Shown: positions 26,429 through 34,881, numbered from the stretch's first letter. The stretch is DNA of 39,267 nt from Oscillospiraceae bacterium (GCA_030533325.1 JAUNJJ010000024.1:1-39267), one strand, 5' to 3'. The notes: a model not told the origin generated them from the letters alone. A program made the numbers and translations.

Positions 26429-26447
26429 TAACCATATGCTTAACTGC
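26417..26447. promoter_or_regulatory. 11-bp inverted repeat over -35 box (candidate operator)
   Basis: GCAGTTAAGCA (26417-26427) and TGCTTAACTGC (26437-26447) form a perfect dyad with a 9-bp spacer. Its overlap with the -35 box suggests a repressor site or autoregulation by the AraC-type protein. Confidence 0.6.
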
Positions 26448-26570
26448 CAGGAAAAACGCATGAAACTGTTCCTTCAATAATTATATATAAAATACATTTT
26501 TTCACAATTTACTTGTCCTGTTTATATGCTAAAAACAGATTTTATTTAAATAAAGTCTGACACAAAGATA

Positions 26571-26608
26571 AAAGCACTCTACTAATTGCAGCCAGTAGAG
26601 TGCTTTTT
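26571..26608 (-). terminator. Terminator of the fructoside operon
   Basis: AAAGCACTCTACT (26571-26583) pairs with AGTAGAGTGCTTT (26594-26606), loop 10 nt. It lies about 130 bp past the fructokinase stop codon. T runs flank both sides, so it may work in both directions. Confidence 0.8.
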
Positions 26609-26737
26609 GGTGTTATTTTGGTTTCACTTATTTTCATGATTAATTATATCACTTTAAATATTATATGTCAAGATGATTCAGAAAATTTACAGATTAACAG
26701 AAAGAAGCACTAACATCTGATTTATCCGGCAGCCGGA

Positions 26738-27718
26738 TTATAGCTGCATATTCTGTGAGTCTTCTGTCATATTCTGTATCTCACTCAGCTCAGGCATTAC
26801 CTTCAGTGCACCCTTTCTTGTAGTGATGAGTGCTGCACCGGCATTTGCAAAATGAAGAAGTTCTGACAGTTCTTTTTCGCCAAGGTTATCAATGCTCTTA
26901 TGTTCAAGAATATAATTCAGGGCACAGCCGAAAAATGTATCTCCCGCACCTGTTTTTTCGATGGTTTCAACGTTATAAACAGGTACTTTTGCACATGCAT
27001 TTTCTGTGTACGCACAGCTTCCGTCACCGCCGAGAGTTATAAAGACAAGTTTCAGTTTTTTATATTTTTCCATAAGCTGCATGGCTGCTTTGTCATAATC
27101 AGTATGTCCGAGAAGAAATTCAATTTCATTGTCTGATATCTTAAGAATATTGCATTTTGACAGTCCGTATTCCATTTCAGCCTTTGCATCATCGGGATTT
27201 TCCCATAACGGTTCACGAAGGTTAGGGTCAAATGAAATCAGTGCACCGCTTTCAATTGCTGTATCAACGGCAAATCTTGTTGCTTCACGCACACCCTCAT
27301 GAGTTGAGGAAAGAGTTCCGAAATGAAATATCTTCGAATCCTTAATTATTTCAGTATTTACCTCATCTTTTTTCAGCATCATATCCGCACCCGGATTTCG
27401 TATAAAGCTGAATTCTCTTTCACCATCTTCAAATGTATGAACAAATGCAAGAGTAGTAGGAACAGTTTTATCCGAAACAAGTCCCTCTGTGCATATTCCG
27501 GCACTTTTCACAGCTTCTGTAAGCTGTCTGCCAAACATGTCTTCTCCGACTTTGCCGATAAAAGCTGTTTTCTTTCCAAGTTTCGAAAGCATTGCAAGTA
27601 CATTGCACGGAGCTCCGCCCGGATTTGCTTCAAACAGAGGATTTCCCTGCGGACTTGTTCCGTTTTCCGTAAAATCCACAAGTAGTTCGCCAAGTGCTGC
27701 AACATCATATTTTTTCAT
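26738..27718 (-). CDS. PfkB-family fructokinase
   Basis: A 326-residue sugar kinase of the ribokinase/PfkB family, which phosphorylates fructose with ATP in the cytosol. The two family signatures are present: GGAPCNVLAMLSKLGKKTAFIGKVGED near the N-terminus and EKTGAGDTFFGCAL near the C-terminus, with the catalytic Asp in GAGD. I use the ATG at 27718: GAGGTGG lies just before it, within an alternative, longer frame that begins at 27733. The gene starts 11 bp after the GH32 gene and is the last of the sugar operon. Fructose as substrate follows from the GH32 neighbour; adenosine or other PfkB substrates are less likely. Confidence 0.9.
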   Translation of the reverse strand: MKKYDVAALGELLVDFTENGTSPQGNPLFEANPGGAPCNVLAMLSKLGKKTAFIGKVGEDMFGRQLTEAVKSAGICTEGLVSDKTVPTTLAFVHTFEDGEREFSFIRNPGADMMLKKDEVNTEIIKDSKIFHFGTLSSTHEGVREATRFAVDTAIESGALISFDPNLREPLWENPDDAKAEMEYGLSKCNILKISDNEIEFLLGHTDYDKAAMQLMEKYKKLKLVFITLGGDGSCAYTENACAKVPVYNVETIEKTGAGDTFFGCALNYILEHKSIDNLGEKELSELLHFANAGAALITTRKGALKVMPELSEIQNMTEDSQNMQL

Positions 27719-27729
27719 AGAATCCCACC

Positions 27730-29028
27730 TCATTCTGCTGCGTACAAATCATAAGCTTTACCTGATATTCTGTCAGTCAGGCCGTAAACTACATTGCTTA
27801 TAACATACTCACCATTATTTATAAATACTTCAATTATATTCTCATCAACATATATTTCAAGATCATATCCGTCATTTATAACCGGAGTTTCTGCTGTAAG
27901 TCTGAAATTTCCCTTTACATTAAACACAGCCGACCGGTCAGTTATTATTTTATCCTTATCACGCTTTATAATATATCCTCCTATATTTATACTTTCACCG
28001 TTTTCAAGAACGGTTTTAAGCATATAACCTGATTTTTCAGGTGAAGATATTTTCTTTGTAAATGCATTTTTTACATTTGTATGCGGTCTGAAATATATAC
28101 GGCCGTTCTTCACTTCAGCAATTCGCGGAATACTCATAAGTCCGCACCATTCACCGTTTTCACTTTTAACGGATTCAGGCATTCTCGCCCACGCAATTAT
28201 AACACGATTACCGTCTTTATCCGTTGTGCTCTGAGGTGCATAAAGGTCAAGTCCCAGATCAAGATACTGATATGTGTCATAAAGTTTCATTTCTCCCTTT
28301 TCTTCATCAAATGATGAAAAGACACAGACTGCATTGGAATCATATTCCTTTCCGTCATCAGTAAATCCCATTGGTGAAAATACCGTTATTCCGGTTCCGC
28401 CAGTCTCAAAATAATCCGGACACTCCCACATCCATCCGAAATTATCTTTTTCAGTGCAGCTTAAATACTCCCAGCTGCACAGGTCTTCGCTTCTGTAAAA
28501 AAGCAGCCTGCCTTTTTTATTATCTGTACTTCCAAGTACCATATACCAGGCATTTTTTCCGCGCCACACTTTCGGATCACGGGTATGGGTTTTATCTCCT
28601 GTATTTTTATCTTCTATCGGCGGAATAACAGTTTTCTTGTCCGAAATATTATCGAACTTCATTCCGTCTTCGGAAGTTATCATAAGCTGAGCCGATATAA
28701 AGTTATCATTAAGACAGGTATTTATGTTTTCAGGATTTTCTTCAGTATAATTAACTCCTGTATAGAATATATACATCCTGTTGTCATACTCAACGGCACT
28801 TCCTGAAAAGCATCCGCTCCTGTCATCAGTTTTAGAAGGAAAAAGTGCAATCCCTTTTTCCTCCCAGTGAACAAGGTCCTTGCTTACAGCGTGTCCCCAG
28901 TGCATTCTGCCCCACTGTGCAGAATACGGAAAGCACTGATAAAAAAGGTGATACTGTCCTTTATACCATATAAAACCGTTAGGGTCGTTTATCCAGCAGT
29001 CAGGTGCTTTAAAATGAACTTTCTGCAT
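27730..29028 (-). CDS. GH32 beta-fructosidase (sucrose / fructo-oligosaccharide hydrolase)
   Basis: A 432-residue cytosolic family 32 hydrolase (no signal peptide) that releases fructose from sucrose or short fructosides. The three catalytic blocks are WINDPNG with nucleophile Asp15, RDP at 150-152, and the EC motif with acid/base Glu202 (WECPDYF). The C-terminal beta-sandwich is present but shorter than in many sucrases (480-490 aa), mainly because the loops are trimmed. Because import is by an ABC transporter rather than a PTS, the substrate is probably unphosphorylated, so I do not call it sucrose-6-phosphate hydrolase. It lies between the ATPase and kinase genes. Confidence 0.93.
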   Translation of the reverse strand: MQKVHFKAPDCWINDPNGFIWYKGQYHLFYQCFPYSAQWGRMHWGHAVSKDLVHWEEKGIALFPSKTDDRSGCFSGSAVEYDNRMYIFYTGVNYTEENPENINTCLNDNFISAQLMITSEDGMKFDNISDKKTVIPPIEDKNTGDKTHTRDPKVWRGKNAWYMVLGSTDNKKGRLLFYRSEDLCSWEYLSCTEKDNFGWMWECPDYFETGGTGITVFSPMGFTDDGKEYDSNAVCVFSSFDEEKGEMKLYDTYQYLDLGLDLYAPQSTTDKDGNRVIIAWARMPESVKSENGEWCGLMSIPRIAEVKNGRIYFRPHTNVKNAFTKKISSPEKSGYMLKTVLENGESINIGGYIIKRDKDKIITDRSAVFNVKGNFRLTAETPVINDGYDLEIYVDENIIEVFINNGEYVISNVVYGLTDRISGKAYDLYAAE

Positions 29029-29040
29029 AATATCCTCCTG

Positions 29041-30135
29041 TTAAAAAAGACTTTTTTCAGTCTGCTTATCAAAGAAATGCATCCTTGACGGAATAAATAC
29101 AAATTCGATTGTATCACCCGTTTTTCTTATCTCATTCTTTGATACTCTTGCCACTGATGCATTGCCGCCGAAACTGAAATAAAGATTATTTTCATTTCCC
29201 ATAACTTCAACGCTGTCAACTACAGCAGATATTTTACTGTTTTTATAAAGGTCAATAGCCTGCGGATCAAGCTTAATATCTTCTCCTCTTATACCAAGAA
29301 TCAGTTCACCCTGTCTGCCGCCAAGCTTCGACGAAACAGAATCAGGCAGTTTAATACTGTTTCCGTCTGAAAATGTTACAGTATCTCCATTAACATTAAC
29401 CTCATAAAAATTCATCTGAGGCGAACCAATGAATCCGGCTACAAACCTGTTTGACGGATGCTCATACAGCTCCATAGGCTTTCCCACCTGCTGAATTACA
29501 CCATCTTTCATAATAACAATACGGTCTGCCATGGTCATTGCTTCAACCTGATCGTGAGTTACATAAATGGTTGTGCTTCCAAGCTGACGGTGGAGTTTGC
29601 TTATTTCGTTTCTCATGCTTACTCTGAGTTTTGCATCAAGATTCGAAAGCGGTTCATCCATAAGGAAAAGTTTCTGATTTTTTACAATTGCACGTCCGAG
29701 TGCTACTCTCTGGCGCTGACCGCCTGAAAGATTTTTTGGTTTTCTGTATCTGTATTCTGAAAGTCCGAGAATTTCAATTGCCCAGTCTACCTTTTTATTT
29801 ATTTCATCAGCAGGTACTTTCATATTTTTAAGTCCATAGGAAATATTTTTTTCAACTGTCATGTGCGGATAAAGTGCATAGTTCTGAAATACCATTGATA
29901 TTCCCCTGTCTCTCGGTGGTACTGTATTCATACGTTTTCCGTCAATATAAAAATCCCCGCCTGTTATTTCTTCAAAACCCGCAATCATTCTGAGCGTTGT
30001 GGACTTACCGCATCCTGAAGGTCCTACAAAGGCAATAAATTCGCCTTCTTCTATTGAAAGGTTAAAATCTGTAACAGAATTCCTGTCTGCCCCTTCATAT
30101 TTTTTACAGATATTTTTCATTTCTACAAAACTCAT
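29041..30135 (-). CDS. Sugar ABC transporter ATPase (MsmK/UgpC type)
   Basis: The energy-coupling subunit of a carbohydrate ABC importer, of the MalK/MsmK/UgpC class. The 364 residues have Walker A GPSGCGKST (38-46), signature LSGGQ (136-140), Walker B LFLMDE (156-161) and the H-loop His194. A C-terminal OB-like (TOBE) regulatory domain follows from about 235. In many Firmicutes one MsmK serves several importers; here the gene is inside the operon, which suggests a dedicated subunit. It starts two bases after the end of the downstream-type permease. The name UgpC would not imply glycerol-phosphate transport. Confidence 0.95.
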   Translation of the reverse strand: MSFVEMKNICKKYEGADRNSVTDFNLSIEEGEFIAFVGPSGCGKSTTLRMIAGFEEITGGDFYIDGKRMNTVPPRDRGISMVFQNYALYPHMTVEKNISYGLKNMKVPADEINKKVDWAIEILGLSEYRYRKPKNLSGGQRQRVALGRAIVKNQKLFLMDEPLSNLDAKLRVSMRNEISKLHRQLGSTTIYVTHDQVEAMTMADRIVIMKDGVIQQVGKPMELYEHPSNRFVAGFIGSPQMNFYEVNVNGDTVTFSDGNSIKLPDSVSSKLGGRQGELILGIRGEDIKLDPQAIDLYKNSKISAVVDSVEVMGNENNLYFSFGGNASVARVSKNEIRKTGDTIEFVFIPSRMHFFDKQTEKSLF

Positions 30136-30137
30136 AA

Positions 30138-30989
30138 TTAGCCCTCCTTAGAACCTGTTGAAACTACACCTTCCACAATCTGTTTTGAGAAAAGTGAGTA
30201 AATTATAATAACCGGAATTGTAATAAGTGTGATAACTGCAAGAGTCTGTCCCATAGTTGTGTTATCATTTGAAGTTATGGAATTAAGACCTATCTGTGCA
30301 GTCAAAAGGTCGCTTGATGTAAAAACGAGTGATGGCCACAGATAGTCATTCCACACATTGAGAAATGTGAATACGCTTACTGTTGCAACAACTGTCCTGG
30401 ACATAGGCAGAACCATTGTAAAAAAATACTTTACAGGGTTGCAGTGGTCAAGCTGTGCAGCTTCCCATACATCATCAGGCAGACTTACGAAAACCTGTCT
30501 GAAAAGAAAGATATTAAAAGGATTTACTATCATCGGAAGAACATAACCGAAAACTGTGTTAAGAAGTCCCATCTTTGAAACAAACATAAAGTTTATTGTG
30601 ATAATTGTTTCTGTAGGAATAATCATAAGCATCATAATAACTGCAAGCCATCTGTCCCTGAAAGGAAATTTTATTTTCGCAAGTGCATAACCTGCAAGAC
30701 CGTTCACTATAACTCCTGCTATAATAAGTATAGCTGCGTAGAATAAAGTATTAAGCATATACCGCACAAAACTCGTATTAAAAAGAATTTCCTTATAGTT
30801 ATCAAAAAATCCTTTTCCCGGAGCCGGAGGAATAAATGCACTTGCTGAATTCATGTCAGCTGTAATAGCCGCATCAGGCTTAAAAGAGTTTGCAAGCATC
30901 CATATTACAGGAAACAGGAAAAACAGTGACATAACAAGCATTACCGCAGCCAGTACTCCATTAACGATTTTTTGCTTTTTTGTTTTCAT
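30138..30989 (-). CDS. Carbohydrate ABC transporter permease (MalG/AraQ type)
   Basis: A 283-residue inner membrane subunit with six predicted helices. The ATG at 30989 is chosen because GGAGGATAAAC precedes it; the longer frame starting at 31046 overlaps the neighbouring gene without a ribosome binding site. The coupling loop reads EAAQLDHCNPVKYFF, the EAA motif, but the usual Gly after LD is His. The gene overlaps the end of the partner permease by 29 bp, so the pair should be made together. With the partner permease and ATPase it forms the channel. Confidence 0.95.
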   Translation of the reverse strand: MKTKKQKIVNGVLAAVMLVMSLFFLFPVIWMLANSFKPDAAITADMNSASAFIPPAPGKGFFDNYKEILFNTSFVRYMLNTLFYAAILIIAGVIVNGLAGYALAKIKFPFRDRWLAVIMMLMIIPTETIITINFMFVSKMGLLNTVFGYVLPMIVNPFNIFLFRQVFVSLPDDVWEAAQLDHCNPVKYFFTMVLPMSRTVVATVSVFTFLNVWNDYLWPSLVFTSSDLLTAQIGLNSITSNDNTTMGQTLAVITLITIPVIIIYSLFSKQIVEGVVSTGSKEG

Positions 30990-31860
30990 GTTTATCCTCC
31001 TTATCTCTGGTGAGAACTGTCTGAATAACTGTAAGTATAACAACAAATACTGTAAATACTATTGCCATTGCAGAAGCAAGACCGATTTCCCAGTTCACTG
31101 TACCCGTTTCATAGATATCATAAACTATTGTATATGTTGAATGTGAAGGACCGCCGCCTGTCATAACCATAGGCTGAACTATCATTCTGAATGCACCTAT
31201 TGTAACAGTTATAAAAACAAATACGCAAAGCGGTTTAAGTTCAGGGAGGGTGATATTAATAAATTTGCTCCAGCCACTTGCATGATCCATCTCGGCAGCC
31301 TCATAAAGAGCAGGATTTATTGCCTGTAATCCTCCGAGAAAAATAATCATCTGATAGCCTACACCCTGCCATACACTCATAAATGCAATAGAAGGAAGCG
31401 CCTGATCTGCACCGTATATAAAAGGCTGTGCATCAATTCCAAAATTTGAAAGAATGGTATTGAGAATACCTTCAGGACTGTATATCTGCATCCACAGGTT
31501 TGAAACAACTGCAAGTGACATTACAACCGGAATGAAAAATGCAACTTTGAAATATCGTTTGCAGACTGTCACCTTATTGATAAGAAGTGCAAGCCCCAAA
31601 GCGCCGAGAGTCTGCAAAGGAACAATAATAAGTACAAATTTAACTGTATTCAGGAAAGCAGTTGTAAACAGGTCGTCCTTAAAAATCGTACTGAAATTCT
31701 CCAGTCCAACGAAATGTGTCAGTTTAGGATTGAGTGCGAAATAATCTGTAAAGCTGTAAATCAGCGTAAGTATCATAGGAATGAACAGAAAAACCGTCAT
31801 AAGAACCAGTGCCGGTCCGAAAAAAGCCATTCCAATAACAGAATTAGATTTATTTTTCAT
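30961..31860 (-). CDS. Carbohydrate ABC transporter permease (MalF/UgpA type)
   Basis: A 299-residue permease with six helices, starting MKNKSNSVIGMAFFGPALVL. The coupling loop reads EAAEMDHASGWSKF, again with His in place of the common Gly. It begins one base after the stop codon of the solute-binding protein gene and has only a weak GAG ribosome binding site, consistent with translation coupled to that gene. A basic tail (DKEDKHENKKAKNR) overlaps the next gene. Confidence 0.95.
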   Translation of the reverse strand: MKNKSNSVIGMAFFGPALVLMTVFLFIPMILTLIYSFTDYFALNPKLTHFVGLENFSTIFKDDLFTTAFLNTVKFVLIIVPLQTLGALGLALLINKVTVCKRYFKVAFFIPVVMSLAVVSNLWMQIYSPEGILNTILSNFGIDAQPFIYGADQALPSIAFMSVWQGVGYQMIIFLGGLQAINPALYEAAEMDHASGWSKFINITLPELKPLCVFVFITVTIGAFRMIVQPMVMTGGGPSHSTYTIVYDIYETGTVNWEIGLASAMAIVFTVFVVILTVIQTVLTRDKEDKHENKKAKNR

Positions 31861-31861
31861 A

Positions 31862-33184
31862 TTATCTCGTGTAACGCTTTAATTTAGCGTTTATCCTTTC
31901 TACAGATTTATCCATTTCATCATTTACATTTCTGCCGCTTAATCCAACGTCCTCAAGAACCTGCTGGAAAGACGTGCTCACCTGCGGATAAACAGGTGTT
32001 TTTGGTCTTGGGTGGCCGTAATCTCTGAGCTGCTCATAAAGTGCCTTATAGTTTTCATCATCTTCAAAAGTGGTAATCTGGTCATATGCCGCATAAGTCG
32101 AAGGCATACTTTTGGTTTTTTCATACAGGAGAATACCACTCTCCGGACCGCTCATCCACTTAACAAGTTCGGTTGCCGCCTCAGGATGCTCTGTTTTTGT
32201 GGTTGCCGCATATGCCCATGAACCTGTCGGAGTATATCTTCCACCGTCCCAGTTGTCACTGACAATATACGGTGCTACCCCGAGGTCAATATCGCTGTAG
32301 CTCTGATAAATTGTATTTACTTCCCACGCACCGTCAAACTTGAATGCGGCACGTCCGCTTTCAAAGAGCTTTTCAATAGGTGTCGCAGACATATATTTGT
32401 TCTCAGTCAGAGTTCTGAAATAACTGAAAACTTCTGCGTTTTTATCTGAGTTGAAATATCCCTCTGCTGTCAGTCCGTCATCGCTTATCAAATCGCCTCC
32501 GTTCGACCATATAAACGGTGCATAATAATAAATGCTTGCTTCACCGACAGGAAATGTCATATCAAGAGGATAGCCGTTCTTACTGTCTGTTACAGGTTTC
32601 AGTCTTTCGAGAATATCAAGAAATTCTGAAAAAGTCCAGGGATGGTCTTTATCGGGAACTTCGATACCGGCTTCTTCAAGAATAGCTTTGTTATAATATA
32701 GTCCGACACTTGATTCCATTGCACCAAGTGCATACAGTTTACCGTCAACCGTCCCCTGTTCAAGAATAGAATCAAGGTAAACTGATTTTTCCTCATCACT
32801 CAGTTCAGTCAGAGGCTGAATAATACCATTGGCTGCATATGCTGAAATATTCGGGCCGTCAACTGTTATAACATCCGGTAAATCTCCTGACATAACGGAA
32901 GCATTTATCTTGTCAGAATATCCTCCTCCGCTGTCGTTTCTCGGAATAAATTCAATGTCAGCAAAGTATGTACCGTCATACTTTTCATTGAAACTTTCAA
33001 CCGACTGTTTATAAGCTTCACCTTCCGGCGTATCTTCAATTGTATGTACCCACATACTGATATACTGTTCTCCATCATCATAGCCCTGCACATCACCGGG
33101 ATTAACTTTCTTACTGCACCCCGTAAATGAAACTGCACCTGCCAGTAATGAAAGAGCCGTCATAAATAGTAGCTGCTTTTTCAT
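31862..33184 (-). CDS. Extracellular solute-binding lipoprotein (sugar ABC receptor)
   Basis: A 440-residue binding protein of the family 1 (MalE/UgpB-like) class. Residues 1-23 are a lipoprotein signal peptide with the lipobox FTGC and Cys23, so it is anchored on the outer face of the membrane. The two-lobe fold shows in DLPDVITVDGPNISAYAANG and KFDGAWEVNTIY. Trp residues such as those in TPTGSWAYAAT and PHPWTF-like segments probably line the sugar pocket. It is the first and probably most abundantly made gene of the operon, behind a promoter that overlaps a LacI operator. Sucrose or short fructans are the likely ligands, inferred from the GH32 and kinase genes. Confidence 0.94.
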   Translation of the reverse strand: MKKQLLFMTALSLLAGAVSFTGCSKKVNPGDVQGYDDGEQYISMWVHTIEDTPEGEAYKQSVESFNEKYDGTYFADIEFIPRNDSGGGYSDKINASVMSGDLPDVITVDGPNISAYAANGIIQPLTELSDEEKSVYLDSILEQGTVDGKLYALGAMESSVGLYYNKAILEEAGIEVPDKDHPWTFSEFLDILERLKPVTDSKNGYPLDMTFPVGEASIYYYAPFIWSNGGDLISDDGLTAEGYFNSDKNAEVFSYFRTLTENKYMSATPIEKLFESGRAAFKFDGAWEVNTIYQSYSDIDLGVAPYIVSDNWDGGRYTPTGSWAYAATTKTEHPEAATELVKWMSGPESGILLYEKTKSMPSTYAAYDQITTFEDDENYKALYEQLRDYGHPRPKTPVYPQVSTSFQQVLEDVGLSGRNVNDEMDKSVERINAKLKRYTR

Positions 33185-33208
33185 AACTGTTTTCCTCCGT
33201 TCTTTTAA

Positions 33209-33220
33209 GTAACCGGTTAC
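33209..33220. promoter_or_regulatory. LacI-type operator O1
   Basis: A perfect 12-bp palindrome, GTAACCGGTTAC, just downstream of the predicted start of the transporter transcript, where a bound repressor would block elongation. Confidence 0.75.
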
Positions 33221-33232
33221 TTTACTAATTAC

Positions 33233-33261
33233 ATAGTACCATGTAACCAGTTACTTGTCAA
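33233..33261 (-). promoter_or_regulatory. Predicted promoter of sugar transporter operon
   Basis: TTGACA (33261-33256), a 17-bp spacer and TACTAT (33238-33233) on the minus strand. The spacer holds an operator palindrome. Confidence 0.8.
33243..33254. promoter_or_regulatory. LacI-type operator O2, inside promoter spacer
   Basis: GTAACCAGTTAC, a one-base variant of O1, lies exactly between the -35 and -10 boxes of the transporter promoter. This is a classical position for repression. Confidence 0.75.
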
Positions 33262-33298
33262 GAATAATTTAAATTTTTGTATCAGATTCCAAAAATCA

Positions 33299-33310
33299 AA
33301 AACCAGTTTT
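33299..33310. promoter_or_regulatory. LacI-type operator O3 (weak)
   Basis: AAAACCAGTTTT keeps the AACCAGTT core but not the flanks. It is a possible auxiliary site between the two promoters. Confidence 0.45.
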
Positions 33311-33322
33311 GTACCTATTTAC

Positions 33323-33334
33323 AAAACCGGTTAC
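33323..33334. promoter_or_regulatory. LacI-type operator O4
   Basis: AAAACCGGTTAC keeps the ACCGGT core and one full half-site. It lies just upstream of the regulator promoter and could mediate autoregulation or looping to O1/O2. Confidence 0.6.
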
Positions 33335-33350
33335 TTTACTGATTACTTTA

Positions 33351-33379
33351 TTGATTTCAATTTATTTCTGTGTTATAAT
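33351..33379 (+). promoter_or_regulatory. Predicted promoter of LacI-type regulator
   Basis: TTGATT (33351-33356), a 17-bp spacer and TATAAT (33374-33379), about 27 bp before the ATG at 33406, with GGAGG (33394-33398) between. Confidence 0.78.
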
Positions 33380-33405
33380 TAAGACATCAAACAGGAGGCT
33401 TAACA

Positions 33406-34428
33406 ATGAAAAAAAATGTTACTTTCGCAGATATTGCAGAATATACCGGTTTTTCAAAAACAACAATCTCCAGATACTTTAATAATCCGGACTCTGTCAC
33501 CATAGAAAACCAGGAAAAGATAGCAAATGCTCTCGAAGTGCTTGATTATAAAGAAAACAAGCTGGCAAGGGTTATGGCAAACGGAAACACCGAAATAGTC
33601 GGAATTATTATCCCTAACCTTTATATGCACTATTATTCAGATATTCTTGACCATATTATTTCTACTTATGAAAAATACGGATACAAATTTATCGTATTTG
33701 CAGGAAACGACGATGCTGATACTGAGAGAAGATATATAAACGAACTTCTTGCATACAAGACAGAAGGACTGATAATACTGAGCCACACGCTTTCTTCAAA
33801 GGAACTATCCGAATACAATATTCCAATAGTTACAATTGAACGTGAAGATGAATATGTATGTAGCGTAAATACAGACAACTATACTGGTGGTATGCAGGCA
33901 GCAGATGTTCTTGCAAAAAGCGGATGTGATGTACTTATTCATGCAAATGCAGATTTTCCTGAATCTATACCTGCATACGGAAGAATAGACGGTTTCAGAG
34001 AATTTTGTGAATCAAATAATTTTGAACACAGAATCATGATAAAAAACTTTGGCGGAAACTTCGAAGAAAATCTTGAAAATATAAAGAAGTTTTTTGAAGA
34101 AATCGAAGAAACATACCCCGGAAAAAAAATCGGAATTTTTATGCCGAATGATACTCACGCTAATATACTTCTGAATATTATAGTAAAAAAATACGGAACT
34201 CTCCCTGAAAAATACAAAATAATCGGTTTTGATAATTCGCCGGTTTCAAAAGAAGCTGTAATTCCAATCACAACCGTTGGTCAGCAGGTTGACAGGATTG
34301 CAGAAGAAACAATGGAACTTCTTCTTATGCAGATAAATGAACGAAAGAAACGCAGACCAAAACCTCTCGAAGCACCGGTTCACAAAGTTCTCACTCCTGT
34401 CCTCGTGCGAAGAGAAACAACAAATTAA
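33406..34428 (+). CDS. LacI-family transcriptional regulator
   Basis: A 340-residue repressor. Residues 1-60 are the LacI-type DNA-binding domain (TFADIAEYTGFSKTTISRYFNNP, then the hinge segment NKLARVMANGNTE), followed by a periplasmic-binding-protein-like sensor domain that starts at IVGIIIPN. The gene is divergent from the transporter operon, with four operator-like palindromes between them, so it most likely represses that operon and itself until a sugar is bound. The effector (fructose, sucrose or a phosphate ester) cannot be deduced. GGAGG lies 8 bp before the ATG. A terminator follows the stop codon. Confidence 0.95.
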   Translation: MKKNVTFADIAEYTGFSKTTISRYFNNPDSVTIENQEKIANALEVLDYKENKLARVMANGNTEIVGIIIPNLYMHYYSDILDHIISTYEKYGYKFIVFAGNDDADTERRYINELLAYKTEGLIILSHTLSSKELSEYNIPIVTIEREDEYVCSVNTDNYTGGMQAADVLAKSGCDVLIHANADFPESIPAYGRIDGFREFCESNNFEHRIMIKNFGGNFEENLENIKKFFEEIEETYPGKKIGIFMPNDTHANILLNIIVKKYGTLPEKYKIIGFDNSPVSKEAVIPITTVGQQVDRIAEETMELLLMQINERKKRRPKPLEAPVHKVLTPVLVRRETTN

Positions 34429-34450
34429 ATATGCGAACAGCAAAACATAA

Positions 34451-34490
34451 CCCGCAGCCTTCAGACTATGAAAACTGCGGGAATTTTTTT
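34451..34490 (+). terminator. Terminator of LacI-type gene
   Basis: CCCGCAG (34451-34457) pairs with CTGCGGG (34475-34481), followed by seven T (34484-34490) on the plus strand. It overlaps the end of the convergent cupin gene. Confidence 0.75.
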
Positions 34491-34812
34491 AATATGAAAC
34501 TACAAGCTGCATCTTGAATTTTTCCTCACCGAAAACTGCATGAGGAATATCCTTCGGCATAATAATTGTTTCGCCTTCATTAAGAATAAATACCTTGTCA
34601 CCGACAGTAAATCTGCCAGTACCCTCAAGTACCGTTACCATTGCGTCACCTGCAGCAGCGTGTGTTGAAATTTCCTCACCTTTGTCAAATGAGAATAGTG
34701 TCATGCTTACTGATTCATTCTGAACAAGTGTTCTGCTTACAACCTGACCGGTCTGGTATTCAACCTGGTCCTTAAGTTTAAGCCTGACATGCTTTTCAAT
34801 ATTTTTGTACAT
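34489..34812 (-). CDS. Small cupin-domain protein
   Basis: A 107-residue single cupin. I use the ATG at 34812, preceded by GGAGGTAC, rather than the earlier in-frame ATG at 34842, which has no ribosome binding site. Cupin motif 1 is degenerate (GEEISTHAAAGDAMVTVLEG, one His kept), and motif 2 reads GETIIMPKDIPHAVFG with one His, so a metal site may exist but is not complete. Small cupins act as binding or isomerase-like modules, and no substrate is proposed. It lies 69 bp after pyrB on the same strand; a lone TATAAT (34865-34860) upstream may supply a promoter. Confidence 0.85.
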   Translation of the reverse strand: MYKNIEKHVRLKLKDQVEYQTGQVVSRTLVQNESVSMTLFSFDKGEEISTHAAAGDAMVTVLEGTGRFTVGDKVFILNEGETIIMPKDIPHAVFGEEKFKMQLVVSY

Positions 34813-34881
34813 AAATGTACCTCCGTCATTTGGCTGATTCAAAGCTTTTTGCTGTTATAATTATACCCTGATTATTCAGAA

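Larger units (their letters stand above)
26324..26737. other. Intergenic region between AraC-type and fructokinase genes
   Basis: This 414-bp region holds the AraC-type gene promoter with its overlapping palindrome and the terminator of the sugar operon. A further imperfect palindrome ATCCGGC-A-GCCGGAT (26724-26738) touches the fructokinase stop codon. The rest is A/T-rich and contains no supported gene. Confidence 0.7.

Noticed and set aside
26571..26606. CIRCE-like element (GCACTC...GAGTGC)
   Set aside because: The half-sites are 17 nt apart rather than 9, the stem extends beyond them and T runs flank it, so it is a terminator.
26724..26738. Palindrome ATCCGGC-A-GCCGGAT as an operator or terminator
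   Set aside because: It touches the fructokinase stop codon, is short, has no T run and is remote from a promoter.
34860..34865. Separate promoter for the cupin gene
   Set aside because: A TATAAT is present but no acceptable -35 box is found at 16-18 bp.
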